DNA of 64,000 nt from Planctomycetota bacterium. Lineage in GTDB: Bacteria > Planctomycetota > Planctomycetia > Gemmatales > Gemmataceae. Location of the stretch: the NCBI GenBank assembly GCA_021781415.1, contig JAJXWW010000214.1, forward strand, positions 1 to 64,000, in the 5' to 3' direction. Under the pieces are notes generated by a model. The model did not search any database and had not been told where the DNA came from. It saw only the letters and a program-made list of their open reading frames with translations. Of the stretch, positions 1-7,828 are shown in pieces (position 1 is the first letter of the stretch; the number at the start of each line of letters is the position of its first letter). A program made the translations under genes and the position numbers.

Positions 1-1
1 T

Positions 2-1159
2 GCGTACGAGAATGCCCTCGCCCTCGCCGCTTATGCCGCGCGGCCCGATGCTCCGGAGAAGATGCGGGTCGAGGCGTTGAAGATGCTCGGTCAATGGGCC
101 AAGCCGCCGCGCCGCGATCAGGTCACAGGGTTGACGCAGAATCTTCCTCCGCGCGAGGCGAAAATAGCCGCCGATGCGATACAGCGCTTTCTCGGCGGAA
201 TCTTCGCCGGCCCCAACGCCGTTCGGCAGCAAGCGGCCAAGGTAGCCGCCGATCTCGGCATCAAGGAAGTTGCTCCGCTGCTGATTGCCCTTGCCGCCGA
301 TGACAAGCGACCGTCTCTCGCCCGCGTGGAGGCGCTGCAAGCTCTGGAATCTCTGCACGATGCCAATTTGGAGAAAGCGATGCGTTCGGCCCTCAAGGAT
401 GCGGATGTGCGGGTGCGGAGCGAGGGCCGTCGTCTGCTGTCGCATCTGCATCCCGTTGAGGCGTTCACCGAGTTGGAGCGTGCGTTGACGCAAGGGCAAA
501 CGGTCGAACGGCAGCAAGCTTTCGCCATTCTCGGCGACATGAAATCGCCGCGCGCGGATACCGAGCTGTCCAAATGGCTCGATCATCTTCTCGACGATAA
601 ACTAGCGCCCGAGACGCGCTTGGATCTGCTCGACGCCGCCGCGCGCCGCAAGTCGGCGACGGTTGCCGAGAAACTCAAGCGCTATGCGGCAATAGAGAAC
701 AAGAACGATCCCCTTAGTCCTTATAAGGACGCCCTCGTGGGTGGCGACGCCGAAGCGGGGCGACGCATCTTCTTCGGCAAGGCCGAGGTTTCGTGCCTGC
801 GCTGCCATAAAGTGCAAGGGGTCGGCGGCGAAGTCGGTCCCGATCTCGGCGGCATCGGTTCCAAACAGAAGCGCGATTACTTGCTCGAAGCCATCGTCGC
901 GCCCAACAAGCAAATCGCCAAGGGGTTCGAGACGCTGGTGCTGACTTTGACCGACGGTAAGAGCGTTACCGGAGTTCTTAAGTCCGAGGATGCCCGCGAG
1001 GTTCGATTGATGACTGCCGAGGGACAGTTGCTCGTCGTTGCCAAGAATAAAATCGACGAGCGTGCGACGGGCAAATCGGCGATGCCGGAGGATTTGACGA
1101 AACAACTCACGCGGCGCGAGATCCGCGATCTGGTCGAGTTTTTAGCAGGATTGAAGTAG
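2..1159 (+). CDS. HEAT-repeat protein with C-terminal Planctomycetes-type c-heme domain (5' truncated)
   Basis: The reading frame is open from base 2 of the window, so the start lies upstream and only the last 385 residues are seen. The first two thirds is made of short helical repeats rich in Ala and Leu (HEAT/armadillo type). The last ~130 residues form the heme-binding domain common at the C-terminus of large planctomycete membrane-bound dehydrogenases: a GDAEAGRRIFF lead-in, one CLRCH heme motif (about 794-808), GxVGPDLGGIG after it, and a final SAMPEDLTKQLTRREIRDL stretch that would give the axial Met. In such proteins the missing N-terminal part is often a glucose/sorbosone-dehydrogenase-like propeller; that is family knowledge, not seen here. 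Probably periplasmic and involved in sugar oxidation. Confidence 0.85.
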   Translation, partial: AYENALALAAYAARPDAPEKMRVEALKMLGQWAKPPRRDQVTGLTQNLPPREAKIAADAIQRFLGGIFAGPNAVRQQAAKVAADLGIKEVAPLLIALAADDKRPSLARVEALQALESLHDANLEKAMRSALKDADVRVRSEGRRLLSHLHPVEAFTELERALTQGQTVERQQAFAILGDMKSPRADTELSKWLDHLLDDKLAPETRLDLLDAAARRKSATVAEKLKRYAAIENKNDPLSPYKDALVGGDAEAGRRIFFGKAEVSCLRCHKVQGVGGEVGPDLGGIGSKQKRDYLLEAIVAPNKQIAKGFETLVLTLTDGKSVTGVLKSEDAREVRLMTAEGQLLVVAKNKIDERATGKSAMPEDLTKQLTRREIRDLVEFLAGLK

Positions 1160-1162
1160 GAT

Positions 1163-1774
1163 TCAAGCGGGAGGAGGTTGTTCCGCCTTGGGCTTATCGC
1201 CCGGCAAGCGAAAGAAATCGCTCACGAGGCAGCGAAAACCGGGGAGAACATCTTCGCCGGTTAACTCCTGATTTTCCTCGACGACATAGGCTTCCTTGCC
1301 GGGGCGATACACGGTGACGTTGCGCGTATCCGGGTCGATCGACCAAACGAGTTCGACGCCGTTGTGCAGATAATCCATGATTTTGCGCATGACTTTGCCG
1401 AGGCGGTCGCTGGGAGAAAGGACTTCGACGGCCAGACGCGGCGGTACTTCTCCATACTTCGGGTGCAGTTCCGCGAAGGTATTCGCATCCTCATAAAAGG
1501 CCACATCGGGGCCGCGAACTGTATCTGGATCGCGCTCTAAAATGACGCCGGAATCGTTGCAGGTGAGATAGCCGAAACCTCGCTGTTCGGTGAACGCCCC
1601 CAGCAACCATGCCGCCCGGATGCAAACGACGCCGTGTGGCCTGATAGGTGGAGGTAATTCGATCGCCTCTCCTCGGACTAGCTCGAACCACTTGTTCTCT
1701 TGCTCCGGCTGATTTACCCAGTCGCAAAACTCTTCCGCCGTCATCCGCGTTTTTGCCGTCGCCGTTGTACTCAT
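1163..1774 (-). CDS. Uma2-family (DUF820) PD-(D/E)XK nuclease-like protein
   Basis: A 203-residue protein of the Uma2 family, a restriction-endonuclease-like fold very abundant in planctomycetes and cyanobacteria. The visible core is GPDVAF, then VEVLSPSD, then a Lys in the following helix (KVMRKIMDY) and a W-S-I-D strand, which matches the D...E-x-x...K nuclease layout. The ATG at 1774 is preferred over the longer frame because GGGAGAGG precedes it at good spacing; the longer form begins 78 bases upstream without a clear site. It follows the ROK gene by 46 bases on the same strand. The cellular role of the family is unknown. It is only distantly related to the Uma2 pair at 6.9-8.7 kb and lacks their coiled-coil tail. 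Confidence 0.8.
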   Translation of the reverse strand: MSTTATAKTRMTAEEFCDWVNQPEQENKWFELVRGEAIELPPPIRPHGVVCIRAAWLLGAFTEQRGFGYLTCNDSGVILERDPDTVRGPDVAFYEDANTFAELHPKYGEVPPRLAVEVLSPSDRLGKVMRKIMDYLHNGVELVWSIDPDTRNVTVYRPGKEAYVVEENQELTGEDVLPGFRCLVSDFFRLPGDKPKAEQPPPA

Positions 1775-1820
1775 CGCCTCTCCCTGATCGGCTCGGACCT
1801 CTGCTCTTAACTCCACGATT

Positions 1821-2723
1821 TTATCTTCCGAGTCTCTGGCGTGCGAGAGCAATTGCGCCGTGGACTACGACTTCCTCACCGAGAGCCGCCGGCACGATGT
1901 CCGTCAGACCGGCGAACGGTTTGAAAACGCGCTCGTCGACCAATCGTCGTAACGGCTGAAACAACAATTCCTCACCCATCAGCGCGACCCCACCGCCAAT
2001 GACGATACGACGCGGACAAAGCAGAGCGATGACGTGGCAGATGGCCTCGGCAAGACAACTCCAGGCCAACGCAAGGATCTCACGAGAGTCTGGATCGCCG
2101 TTTTGGGCAAAGGTCGCCGCATCTACCGCCGTCAGGGCTTTGCCGTGTCTTTCGCTGACTCCGCGAGCGATTGCCCACCCGGAAGAAAAGTGTTCCAATG
2201 GAAGTGGGCCATCCGGTCCTCCCCTCAGCCGCAAGTGTCCAATCTCCGCCGCTCCCCTTCCACAGCCGCGATAAATCTGGCCGTCGAGGATGAAGCCGCC
2301 GCCGATGCCGGAACCGATGGTGATATAAAAGATCGGCGATAGTCCTTTCCCTGCTCCGTACAGCGCCTCGGCCAAGCCCGCCACGTCGGCATCGTTGCCC
2401 AGCGCCGCGGGGAGATCGACGACCTCGGCTATCCAATCGGCCAGCGGAAAATTGTCCCAGCCCTCGATCTGATGCGATTTGATGACGGTATGCGAGGCGT
2501 CATCCACCGGGCCGCCGAAGCCGATGCCGACGCCGCGCAAAGCACCGCGCTCGATGCCCGCCCTGGCAAGAAGTTCCGGCACGGCGGCAACGATCTGTCG
2601 GCGAATGCCCTCCGACCCGGCGGCGACATCGACTGCCCCTCGCCACAGACCGCGTAACCTGCCGTCGTCGGCTCCGACGCCGAGTTGCAGTTTCGTGCCG
2701 CCGATTTCGATGCCGAGATACAT
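1821..2723 (-). CDS. ROK-family sugar kinase (or ROK protein)
   Basis: 300 residues, the usual ROK length. The N-terminus MYLGIEIGGTKLQLGVG is the phosphate-1 motif of the actin-like ATPase fold; GIGFGGPVD, ALGNDADVAGLAEA and the GSGIGGGFI phosphate-2 loop follow. The AEIGHL histidine is present, but the cysteine cluster CxCGxxGCxE that usually follows and binds zinc is absent: the equivalent segment is RGGPDGPLPLE. It has no N-terminal helix-turn-helix, so it is a kinase rather than a repressor. It begins 9 bases after the SIS isomerase gene, so the two are probably co-transcribed and act on the same sugar phosphate. Substrate unknown. Confidence 0.87.
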   Translation of the reverse strand: MYLGIEIGGTKLQLGVGADDGRLRGLWRGAVDVAAGSEGIRRQIVAAVPELLARAGIERGALRGVGIGFGGPVDDASHTVIKSHQIEGWDNFPLADWIAEVVDLPAALGNDADVAGLAEALYGAGKGLSPIFYITIGSGIGGGFILDGQIYRGCGRGAAEIGHLRLRGGPDGPLPLEHFSSGWAIARGVSERHGKALTAVDAATFAQNGDPDSREILALAWSCLAEAICHVIALLCPRRIVIGGGVALMGEELLFQPLRRLVDERVFKPFAGLTDIVPAALGEEVVVHGAIALARQRLGR

Positions 2724-2732
2724 GAGGAACCT

Positions 2733-3323
2733 TTAGAGCGAAAGGCGTCGATACAAGTCATCTACGATCCAATGAAATGCCGTCAAGTGGATCGACTCGA
2801 CGATGCCCATGTCGTCGAGCGGAACGTGAAAGTTGTGCTGGGCCAAGGTTTGTAGTTTGCCGCCGGAGAAGCCGGTGCAGCCGAATGTCGTCAGATCGTG
2901 TCGATTGGCCCACTCGACGGCGCGGAGGATGTTGGGACTGTTGCCCGAACCGCTGATGGCGATAAGCAGATCGCCGGGACTGGCAAGGTTTTTCAACTGT
3001 TCGACGAAGACGCGCTCGAACCCCTCGTCGTTGCCCCAGGCGAGGATATACGGCATGTTATCGGTCAGGCTGAGGATGCGGATGCGTTTCTTCTTGTCGT
3101 TGTCGAAGTCCTCGCGCCGCAGCGTGCCTTTGCCGATGTCTTCGCAGAAGTGCGAGGCGTTGGAGCCGCTGCCGCCGTTGCCGATTACGAAGATAAAGCG
3201 ACTGCGTTGATAGCAGTCGTACATCAAATCGGCCAAACGCTTAATCTCGGCTTCCTCGACGCGGAGCAGTTCTTGTCCGACGCGCTCCAGAAACGGTCGA
3301 ACGTCCAGTTTGGTTCCAAGCAT
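2733..3323 (-). CDS. SIS-domain sugar-phosphate isomerase, GmhA-like
   Basis: 196 residues. The fold is a single SIS domain: FVIGNGGSGSNASHFCEDIGKG is the phosphate-binding loop typical of sedoheptulose-7-phosphate isomerase (GmhA/DiaA group), followed by LAWGNDEGFERVF, LLIAISGSGNSPNILRA and a C-terminal ESIHLTAFHWIVDDL in which the His is expected to take part in catalysis. The ATG at 3323 is chosen because GAGGAG lies 9 bases upstream; the longer frame starts with TTG. First gene of a likely SIS-ROK-Uma2 operon. A heptose pathway is possible, but the SIS plus ROK pair could also handle another sugar. Confidence 0.85.
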   Translation of the reverse strand: MLGTKLDVRPFLERVGQELLRVEEAEIKRLADLMYDCYQRSRFIFVIGNGGSGSNASHFCEDIGKGTLRREDFDNDKKKRIRILSLTDNMPYILAWGNDEGFERVFVEQLKNLASPGDLLIAISGSGNSPNILRAVEWANRHDLTTFGCTGFSGGKLQTLAQHNFHVPLDDMGIVESIHLTAFHWIVDDLYRRLSL

Positions 3324-3709
3324 TCGATCGATACTCCTCAATGATTCAACGAGCCATCTTCCAACCGCAACCCTGCACGGGGTGGAATGGCTTTCCTCTC
3401 ACGATCTTCCGATTCAAAGCCTACAGATTCTCCAAGGCATCAGGTTACAACAAACGAATCCGTCAGGGCAAGAGAAGCTATTCTGCATCGGTCGAATCCA
3501 GAAAATCGTTCCCTTCCGATGAGGAGGGCAAACGAACGCAAACGAAGGCGGATCGTTTGTGAAAACTTAACGGGGGACATATCGCTTGCGCCCCGACATT
3601 CTTTCGTTCGGGTTCTTGACGGCGAGGTAGGAAATGTGGGAAAATATAATGTCTTTACGATTTCGCCAATCTCGACGGTTCGGTCGATTCGTTCTACGAG
3701 GGATACGGC
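3324..3709. other. Divergent intergenic region, no gene seen
   Basis: 386 bases between the divergently transcribed SIS isomerase and zinc-ribbon/TPR genes. No reading frame here resembles a protein. It must hold both promoters. A perfect TATAAT lies at 3645-3650, 60 bases before the TPR gene start, but the nearest TTGACG (3616-3621) is 23 bases away, too far for a standard sigma-70 spacer, so only the -10 element is credible. Confidence 0.5.
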
Positions 3710-5329
3710 ATGACCTCTTCCATTCTGTCCTGCCCGCGTTGCTCCGCAGCGCTGCGTTCGAGTCGAACATTGAACCAATCCAAGAGGGTTCGCTGTCCAC
3801 GGTGCGGTACCTCGTTCAAAACGCCCATCGCCGTCGGAGCCACCGTGCCGGAAGCAATGCAGCCGATTGACTACGAATCCCCGCTCGAACCCGTGTCGCC
3901 AGCTCCGTCCGAACAGTCTCGATTGGGAATCGTCGCTCTGTTTAGCAGTATGTTCATCTTGGGAGGCATGGCCGTCGCCGGTGTCTATCTCGCTCAACCC
4001 ACTCCGCCTCCCGCGCGCGCCGAGAATCCGAAACCCGCTGGCGTGCCCGCAGACCCCTCGAAAGCCAAAACGACTCGGACGGATGAGCAAAGGCGACAAC
4101 CGGAGGAAGAACGACAGCAGCTGGATCGGGAGAAGAAACGTTTGGCTTTCGACAAGCTCATGGGAAAAGCCGACCACGACCTGAAGGCGAAACGATTTGC
4201 GGATGCGGAGAATGGCTATAAGGAAGCACTCAAACTGTTCGCCGACGATGAGGCCGCTCAATTCGGGTTGAAGACGGCCCGGAATTCGCGTCGAGACATG
4301 GAGCAAGCGGCGACACGGCAGCGAGAGGAGGCGAAGCAGCGCGATGCCGAGGTTGCCCGTTGTATCGAACGGGGCAAAGTGGCGATGGAGGGTAAGCAGT
4401 TCGCTGCCGCCATCCAGGCGTATACCCAGGCTAAACGACTCGCCCCGGCTGACGCATCCATCGGCGAAGCGCTGGCGCGAGCGCAGTCCGCCGCTGCCGA
4501 CGATGCCGCCGAGAAGAAAAAGTTGGCGGGCTATCGGCAGCACCTCGAGGACGGTCGCGCCGCCATGACCGCCGAGCGCTACGAAGAGGCCGTGCGAGCC
4601 TTTCAATCCGCGTTGGATTTATTGCCCGGCGACGCCACGGCAGCCATCGATCTTCAAAGCGCTCGCAAACGCCTTGAAGCGGGAGCGGACGCCGCCAAAA
4701 AGCGAGAGAAATTCAACGAGCTTTTACAAGACGCACAGAAAGAGCTCGACGCTAAACGACCCGATCGCGCGGTACCGATTCTGAGGCAAGCCGTGAAGCT
4801 GTTCCCCGACGATAGGGACACACGGCGTCTCCTCAAGAAAGCGGCGCTCGACGCGACGACGGCTCGGAACGAGTACAATCGGTCGATGGCGCTCGGCGAT
4901 GCCGCGATGGCGCGACAAAACCCCGACGAAGCCAAGCGCTATTATGCACGGGCCGCCAAGACGTTGCCCGGAGACGAACTGGCGACTACGAGGGCACAGG
5001 CGGCCGCCAAGATCGGCACGGACCTCACCGCGAAACGGCAGCAGTTCGACGCCCTCTTGCTTCAAGCCGCCGCCGCCTCGCGCCAGCTGCAATACGCCGA
5101 CGCGGTCGTTGCCTACAATCAGGCGCTGCAGTTGATTCCCAACGAGGTTCGCGCCACACAACTGTTGGCTCAGGCGAAGTACGGCCAAGCACTAACGGCG
5201 GGACGTATCGCCTTGGCTCAGAACCGCATCCGCGACGCGATAACCCTTTTCGAGGAGGCACTCATCCTCGTTCCAAACGATCCGGCGGCAACCGCCCTGT
5301 TGGCCCAAGCGCGCCTACGCGCGCGTTGA
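3710..5329 (+). CDS. MJ0042-type zinc-ribbon membrane protein with TPR repeats
   Basis: 539 residues. An N-terminal zinc ribbon with two CPRC knuckles (Cys8/11 and Cys29/32) and CPRCGTSFKTP resembles the MJ0042 zinc-finger family. A Pro-rich linker, one membrane segment at about residues 72-95 (LGIVALFSSMFILGGMAVAG) and a charged coiled coil follow. From about residue 150 to the end there are five or more tetratricopeptide-like repeats marked by A..Y..A, DAENGYKEALKLF, AAIQAYTQAKRL, EAVRAFQSALDLLPGD and DAVVAYNQALQLIPNE. The layout gives a cytoplasmic zinc ribbon and an extracytoplasmic TPR scaffold. Such zinc-ribbon/TM/repeat fusions are common in planctomycetes; function unknown. Confidence 0.8.
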   Translation: MTSSILSCPRCSAALRSSRTLNQSKRVRCPRCGTSFKTPIAVGATVPEAMQPIDYESPLEPVSPAPSEQSRLGIVALFSSMFILGGMAVAGVYLAQPTPPPARAENPKPAGVPADPSKAKTTRTDEQRRQPEEERQQLDREKKRLAFDKLMGKADHDLKAKRFADAENGYKEALKLFADDEAAQFGLKTARNSRRDMEQAATRQREEAKQRDAEVARCIERGKVAMEGKQFAAAIQAYTQAKRLAPADASIGEALARAQSAAADDAAEKKKLAGYRQHLEDGRAAMTAERYEEAVRAFQSALDLLPGDATAAIDLQSARKRLEAGADAAKKREKFNELLQDAQKELDAKRPDRAVPILRQAVKLFPDDRDTRRLLKKAALDATTARNEYNRSMALGDAAMARQNPDEAKRYYARAAKTLPGDELATTRAQAAAKIGTDLTAKRQQFDALLLQAAAASRQLQYADAVVAYNQALQLIPNEVRATQLLAQAKYGQALTAGRIALAQNRIRDAITLFEEALILVPNDPAATALLAQARLRAR

Positions 5330-5370
5330 AGCAGAACGCTAGATAAGCACAAACAGACTCTTTATTATCC

Positions 5371-6375
5371 ATGAAATTGTTAATCCATCCACCCGTTGAA
5401 GATGCACGATTGCTCCGCATCGTCGAGCAAGCCGCTCCCATGTCGGTTCTCAATGCCAACACGGACGAGGAAGCGCTGGCCCATATCCCAGATTGCGACG
5501 CCTTCTTCGGCAAAATGACTCTGCCGCTACTGCTCCATGCGAAGCGTCTGCGCTGGGTACAGGCACCGACGGCCAGCCTCGAACACTATCTCTTTCCGGA
5601 ATTGATCGCGCATCCGTGCCTGTTGACGAACATGCGTGGCCTGTTCTCGGATGTCATCGCGGATCAGGTCTTCGGCTACATCCTCTGCTTCGCGCGCAAT
5701 CTGCATCGCTACATCGTCCAACAGACGCGGAGGCGATGGGGGCCCATCGGCGGCGAAGAGGCACGAGTGGGCTTTACGGCTGGTCCCGGCACGGTTAACG
5801 CCATCGATCGCGCGCACCTGCACCTGAGTGACGCCACGCTCGGCATCGTCGGTTTGGGCGGTATCGGCGGCGAGATCGCGCGGCGCGGCCTTGCTTTCGG
5901 GATGCGCGTGTTGGCTGTCGATCCCGTGCGGATGGAAGCGCCTCCCGGCGTCGAAGCGCTGTGGCCGGTCGAACGATTGCCGGATCTGCTGGCGAACAGC
6001 GATTTCGTAGTCGTGGCCGCTCCGCATACACCGCGAACGGTGAAGATGTTCCGCCGGCCCCAGTTCCAACAGATGAAACGGAGTGCTTATCTCATCAATA
6101 TCGGCCGAGGTGCAATCGTCGATTTGGAGGATTTGACTCAGTCCCTGCGAGAGAAGGACATAGCCGGCGCGGGGTTGGATGTCTTCGAGGTGGAACCGTT
6201 GCCGCCTGAGCATGCGCTGTGGAGCATGTCCGACCGGGTTATCCTTACGCCGCACATCGCCGGCTACTCGCCGCGCATCGCCGAGCGCCATCTCGGCGTG
6301 CTGCTGGAAAACATCTGCCGATTTGTGCGCGGCGATTCGCTCATCCATGTCGTCGATAAAGCGAGTTGGTTTTGA
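5371..6375 (+). CDS. D-isomer specific 2-hydroxyacid dehydrogenase
   Basis: 334 residues. The Rossmann nucleotide-binding loop is LGIVGLGGIGGEIARRG at about residues 155-171. The three catalytic positions of the family are present: Arg in INIGRGAIVDL (~243), Glu in DVFEVEPLPPEHALW (~270) and His in LTPHIAGYS (~293). It oxidises or reduces an alpha-hydroxy/alpha-keto acid pair with NAD(P). The substrate cannot be read from the sequence; the N-terminal domain is unlike PdxB, SerA or formate dehydrogenase. It lies 41 bases after the TPR gene and is probably expressed with it. A second family member, not closely similar, is at 29692-30654. Confidence 0.88.
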   Translation: MKLLIHPPVEDARLLRIVEQAAPMSVLNANTDEEALAHIPDCDAFFGKMTLPLLLHAKRLRWVQAPTASLEHYLFPELIAHPCLLTNMRGLFSDVIADQVFGYILCFARNLHRYIVQQTRRRWGPIGGEEARVGFTAGPGTVNAIDRAHLHLSDATLGIVGLGGIGGEIARRGLAFGMRVLAVDPVRMEAPPGVEALWPVERLPDLLANSDFVVVAAPHTPRTVKMFRRPQFQQMKRSAYLINIGRGAIVDLEDLTQSLREKDIAGAGLDVFEVEPLPPEHALWSMSDRVILTPHIAGYSPRIAERHLGVLLENICRFVRGDSLIHVVDKASWF

Positions 6376-6380
6376 GGACA

Positions 6381-6683
6381 TCACCACCAAGTCTGTCGTC
6401 GCCCCCACCAGTTTTCACGCGGCGTCATCATGGCGATGACGGCGACGAAGAGCGCCGAGCCGACGATGGACCAGACAATCGGAAACGGTTGATCGCCGAT
6501 GGTCAGTTCGAAGAGTTCGGGCAGTTTCAACGTTCGCGCGATCCAGGCACCCAGCAGCGCGCCGATGAATCCCAAGGCGATGGATGCCAAACATCCGCCT
6601 CGCGAATAGCCGACGATGGCCTTCCCTATCGCCCCGCAAATTCCGGCCACCACCAGTAATACGACACAATCGAGAGTCGTCAT
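6381..6683 (-). CDS. GlsB/YeaQ/YmgE-like small membrane protein
   Basis: 100 residues with three hydrophobic segments. CGAIGKAIVGYSRGGCLASIALGFIGALLGAWIA matches the glycine-rich paired helices of the YeaQ/GlsB (transglycosylase-associated) family, and a third helix (PIVWSIVGSALFVAVIAMM) follows. It ends in a basic, Trp-rich tail (NWWGRRQTWW). The ATG at 6683 has AAAGGAG 6 bases upstream. It is convergent with the dehydrogenase, 5 bases apart. In other bacteria these proteins respond to envelope stress or acid; the exact role is unknown. Confidence 0.8.
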   Translation of the reverse strand: MTTLDCVVLLVVAGICGAIGKAIVGYSRGGCLASIALGFIGALLGAWIARTLKLPELFELTIGDQPFPIVWSIVGSALFVAVIAMMTPRENWWGRRQTWW

Positions 6684-6852
6684 ACGTTCTCCTTTGTTGA
6701 AGCTCAATCTGTTCCCAGGAAACTAGCTGCGATTTTGGTGCCAAAGTTTCGGCTTCCGTCGCTCGGATCGAAGTTCATTCCAAGCGACCCACCTTTCTCC
6801 ATTCCCCTCGTTTGAGGTAAAATAGAGAGGTCGTATCGCACCCGGAAAAGTC

Positions 6853-7650
6853 GAGGTAATCCATGAAGCGTGCAACCCAAGCCACCGCGACGAACCACGG
6901 CGATTCGCTTCGTCGGGGAAAGCCCGATCCGTTTCGTTTCGGTTGGCGTTATGTGCGGCAACTTGGAGCCGATGGCCGCGAAGCGTGTGTGCGTGTGCCT
7001 CTCAGCCTCGACGACGTGCTGCATCCGCAGGAGGGCGATCACATTCCTGAGAACAGCCAACAAGAGCAGGATTGCACCTACTTGGCCAGCGTCTTGCGTT
7101 ATCGCTTGGCCGGCAATCCGCACGCTGTCGTCCTCCGCGACTGCCTCGTCAATTGGGGCGTTCGGGGGCTCCGCAATCATTCTCCGGACATCAGCGTCTT
7201 CGACAATATCGCCGACCGGAAGCGTGTCTGGAAAACCTTTTCGGTCGTCAAGGAGAAGGCTCGTCCGTTGTTGGCGTTGGAGGTAGTGTCGCCGGATGCG
7301 CACGCCAAGCAAGCGCGAGACAACGACGTGTTGACGAAGGTGACGGAGTATTATCGCGCTGGTGTTCCGTTGTATGTGGTTGTGGATCAGGAGCGTGTGG
7401 ATGGTCCACGTCGTTTGTTGGCGTATGTGCGTGGTGCGACGGGATTCGAGCCGTTGGTGTTGGACGATCGTGGTCGCGTATTGTTGGTGTCGTTGGGTCT
7501 GCGTCTTGGTTTGCGGGACGAGCGTGTGGTTTGTTGGGACGCGGCAACGGACGAGGAGATTGGCGATCTGACCCAGGCCATGCAAGAGCTACACAAGACC
7601 GAGGCGGCGCTTTCGGTCGAGGCACAAGCACGCCACGAAGCCGAAGCGGC
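6853..7650 (+). repeat. Tandem duplication, copy 1 (798 bp, identical to 7829-8626)
   Basis: Reading both segments base by base with a 976-base offset shows no difference from GAGGTAATCCATG just before the start codon of the first Uma2 gene to the first unit of its repeat tail. The mismatches start at 6852/7828 on the left and 7651/8627 on the right. Third-codon positions are also identical, so the duplication is very recent or kept identical by gene conversion. Confidence 0.95.
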
Positions 7651-7795
7651 GCGACAAGCCGAGGCACAAGCACGCCACGAAGCCGAAACGGCGCGACAAG
7701 CCGAGGCAAAAGCACGCCGCGAAGCCGAAACGGCGTTAGCCGTCGCCCTCCAGCGTCTCCACGAATTGGAGGCGAGAGCGAAAAAGGATGAATAA
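6863..7795 (+). CDS. Uma2-family nuclease-like protein with coiled-coil tail, copy A
   Basis: 310 residues. Residues ~30-215 form a Uma2/DUF820 domain: NSQQEQDCTYLASVL, NHSPDISVFDNI, then LLALEVVSPDAHAKQARDNDVLTKVTEYYRAGVPLYVVVDQ, giving the D...E-x-x...K layout of PD-(D/E)XK enzymes. Residues ~235-310 are an Ala/Glu/Gln/Arg-rich helix predicted to coil, built on a 14-residue repeat (EAQARHEAEAARQA) present three times. The ATG at 6863 has GAGG 7 bases upstream, and the same start is used by copy B. The family's biological role is unknown. Codon use in the second half shifts to TTG/GTG/CGT (about 7320-7560), unlike neighbouring genes. Confidence 0.85.
   Translation: MKRATQATATNHGDSLRRGKPDPFRFGWRYVRQLGADGREACVRVPLSLDDVLHPQEGDHIPENSQQEQDCTYLASVLRYRLAGNPHAVVLRDCLVNWGVRGLRNHSPDISVFDNIADRKRVWKTFSVVKEKARPLLALEVVSPDAHAKQARDNDVLTKVTEYYRAGVPLYVVVDQERVDGPRRLLAYVRGATGFEPLVLDDRGRVLLVSLGLRLGLRDERVVCWDAATDEEIGDLTQAMQELHKTEAALSVEAQARHEAEAARQAEAQARHEAETARQAEAKARREAETALAVALQRLHELEARAKKDE
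7619..7744 (+). repeat. 42-bp in-frame minisatellite, three units
   Basis: Units lie at 7619-7660, 7661-7702 and 7703-7744. The first two are almost identical (one base changes Ala to Thr); the third diverges at its end. Each encodes 14 residues of coiled coil. The downstream paralogue has a single unit (about 8595-8636) that begins like unit 1 and ends like unit 3, as expected for slippage or unequal crossing-over that gains or loses whole units. Confidence 0.9.
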
Positions 7796-7828
7796 CCACA
7801 CCAACGGGATCGCAACCTTTTGTAGGTG

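Noticed and set aside
3616-3650. Full sigma-70 promoter before the zinc-ribbon/TPR gene
   Set aside because: TTGACG and TATAAT are 23 bases apart, too far; only the -10 box may be real.
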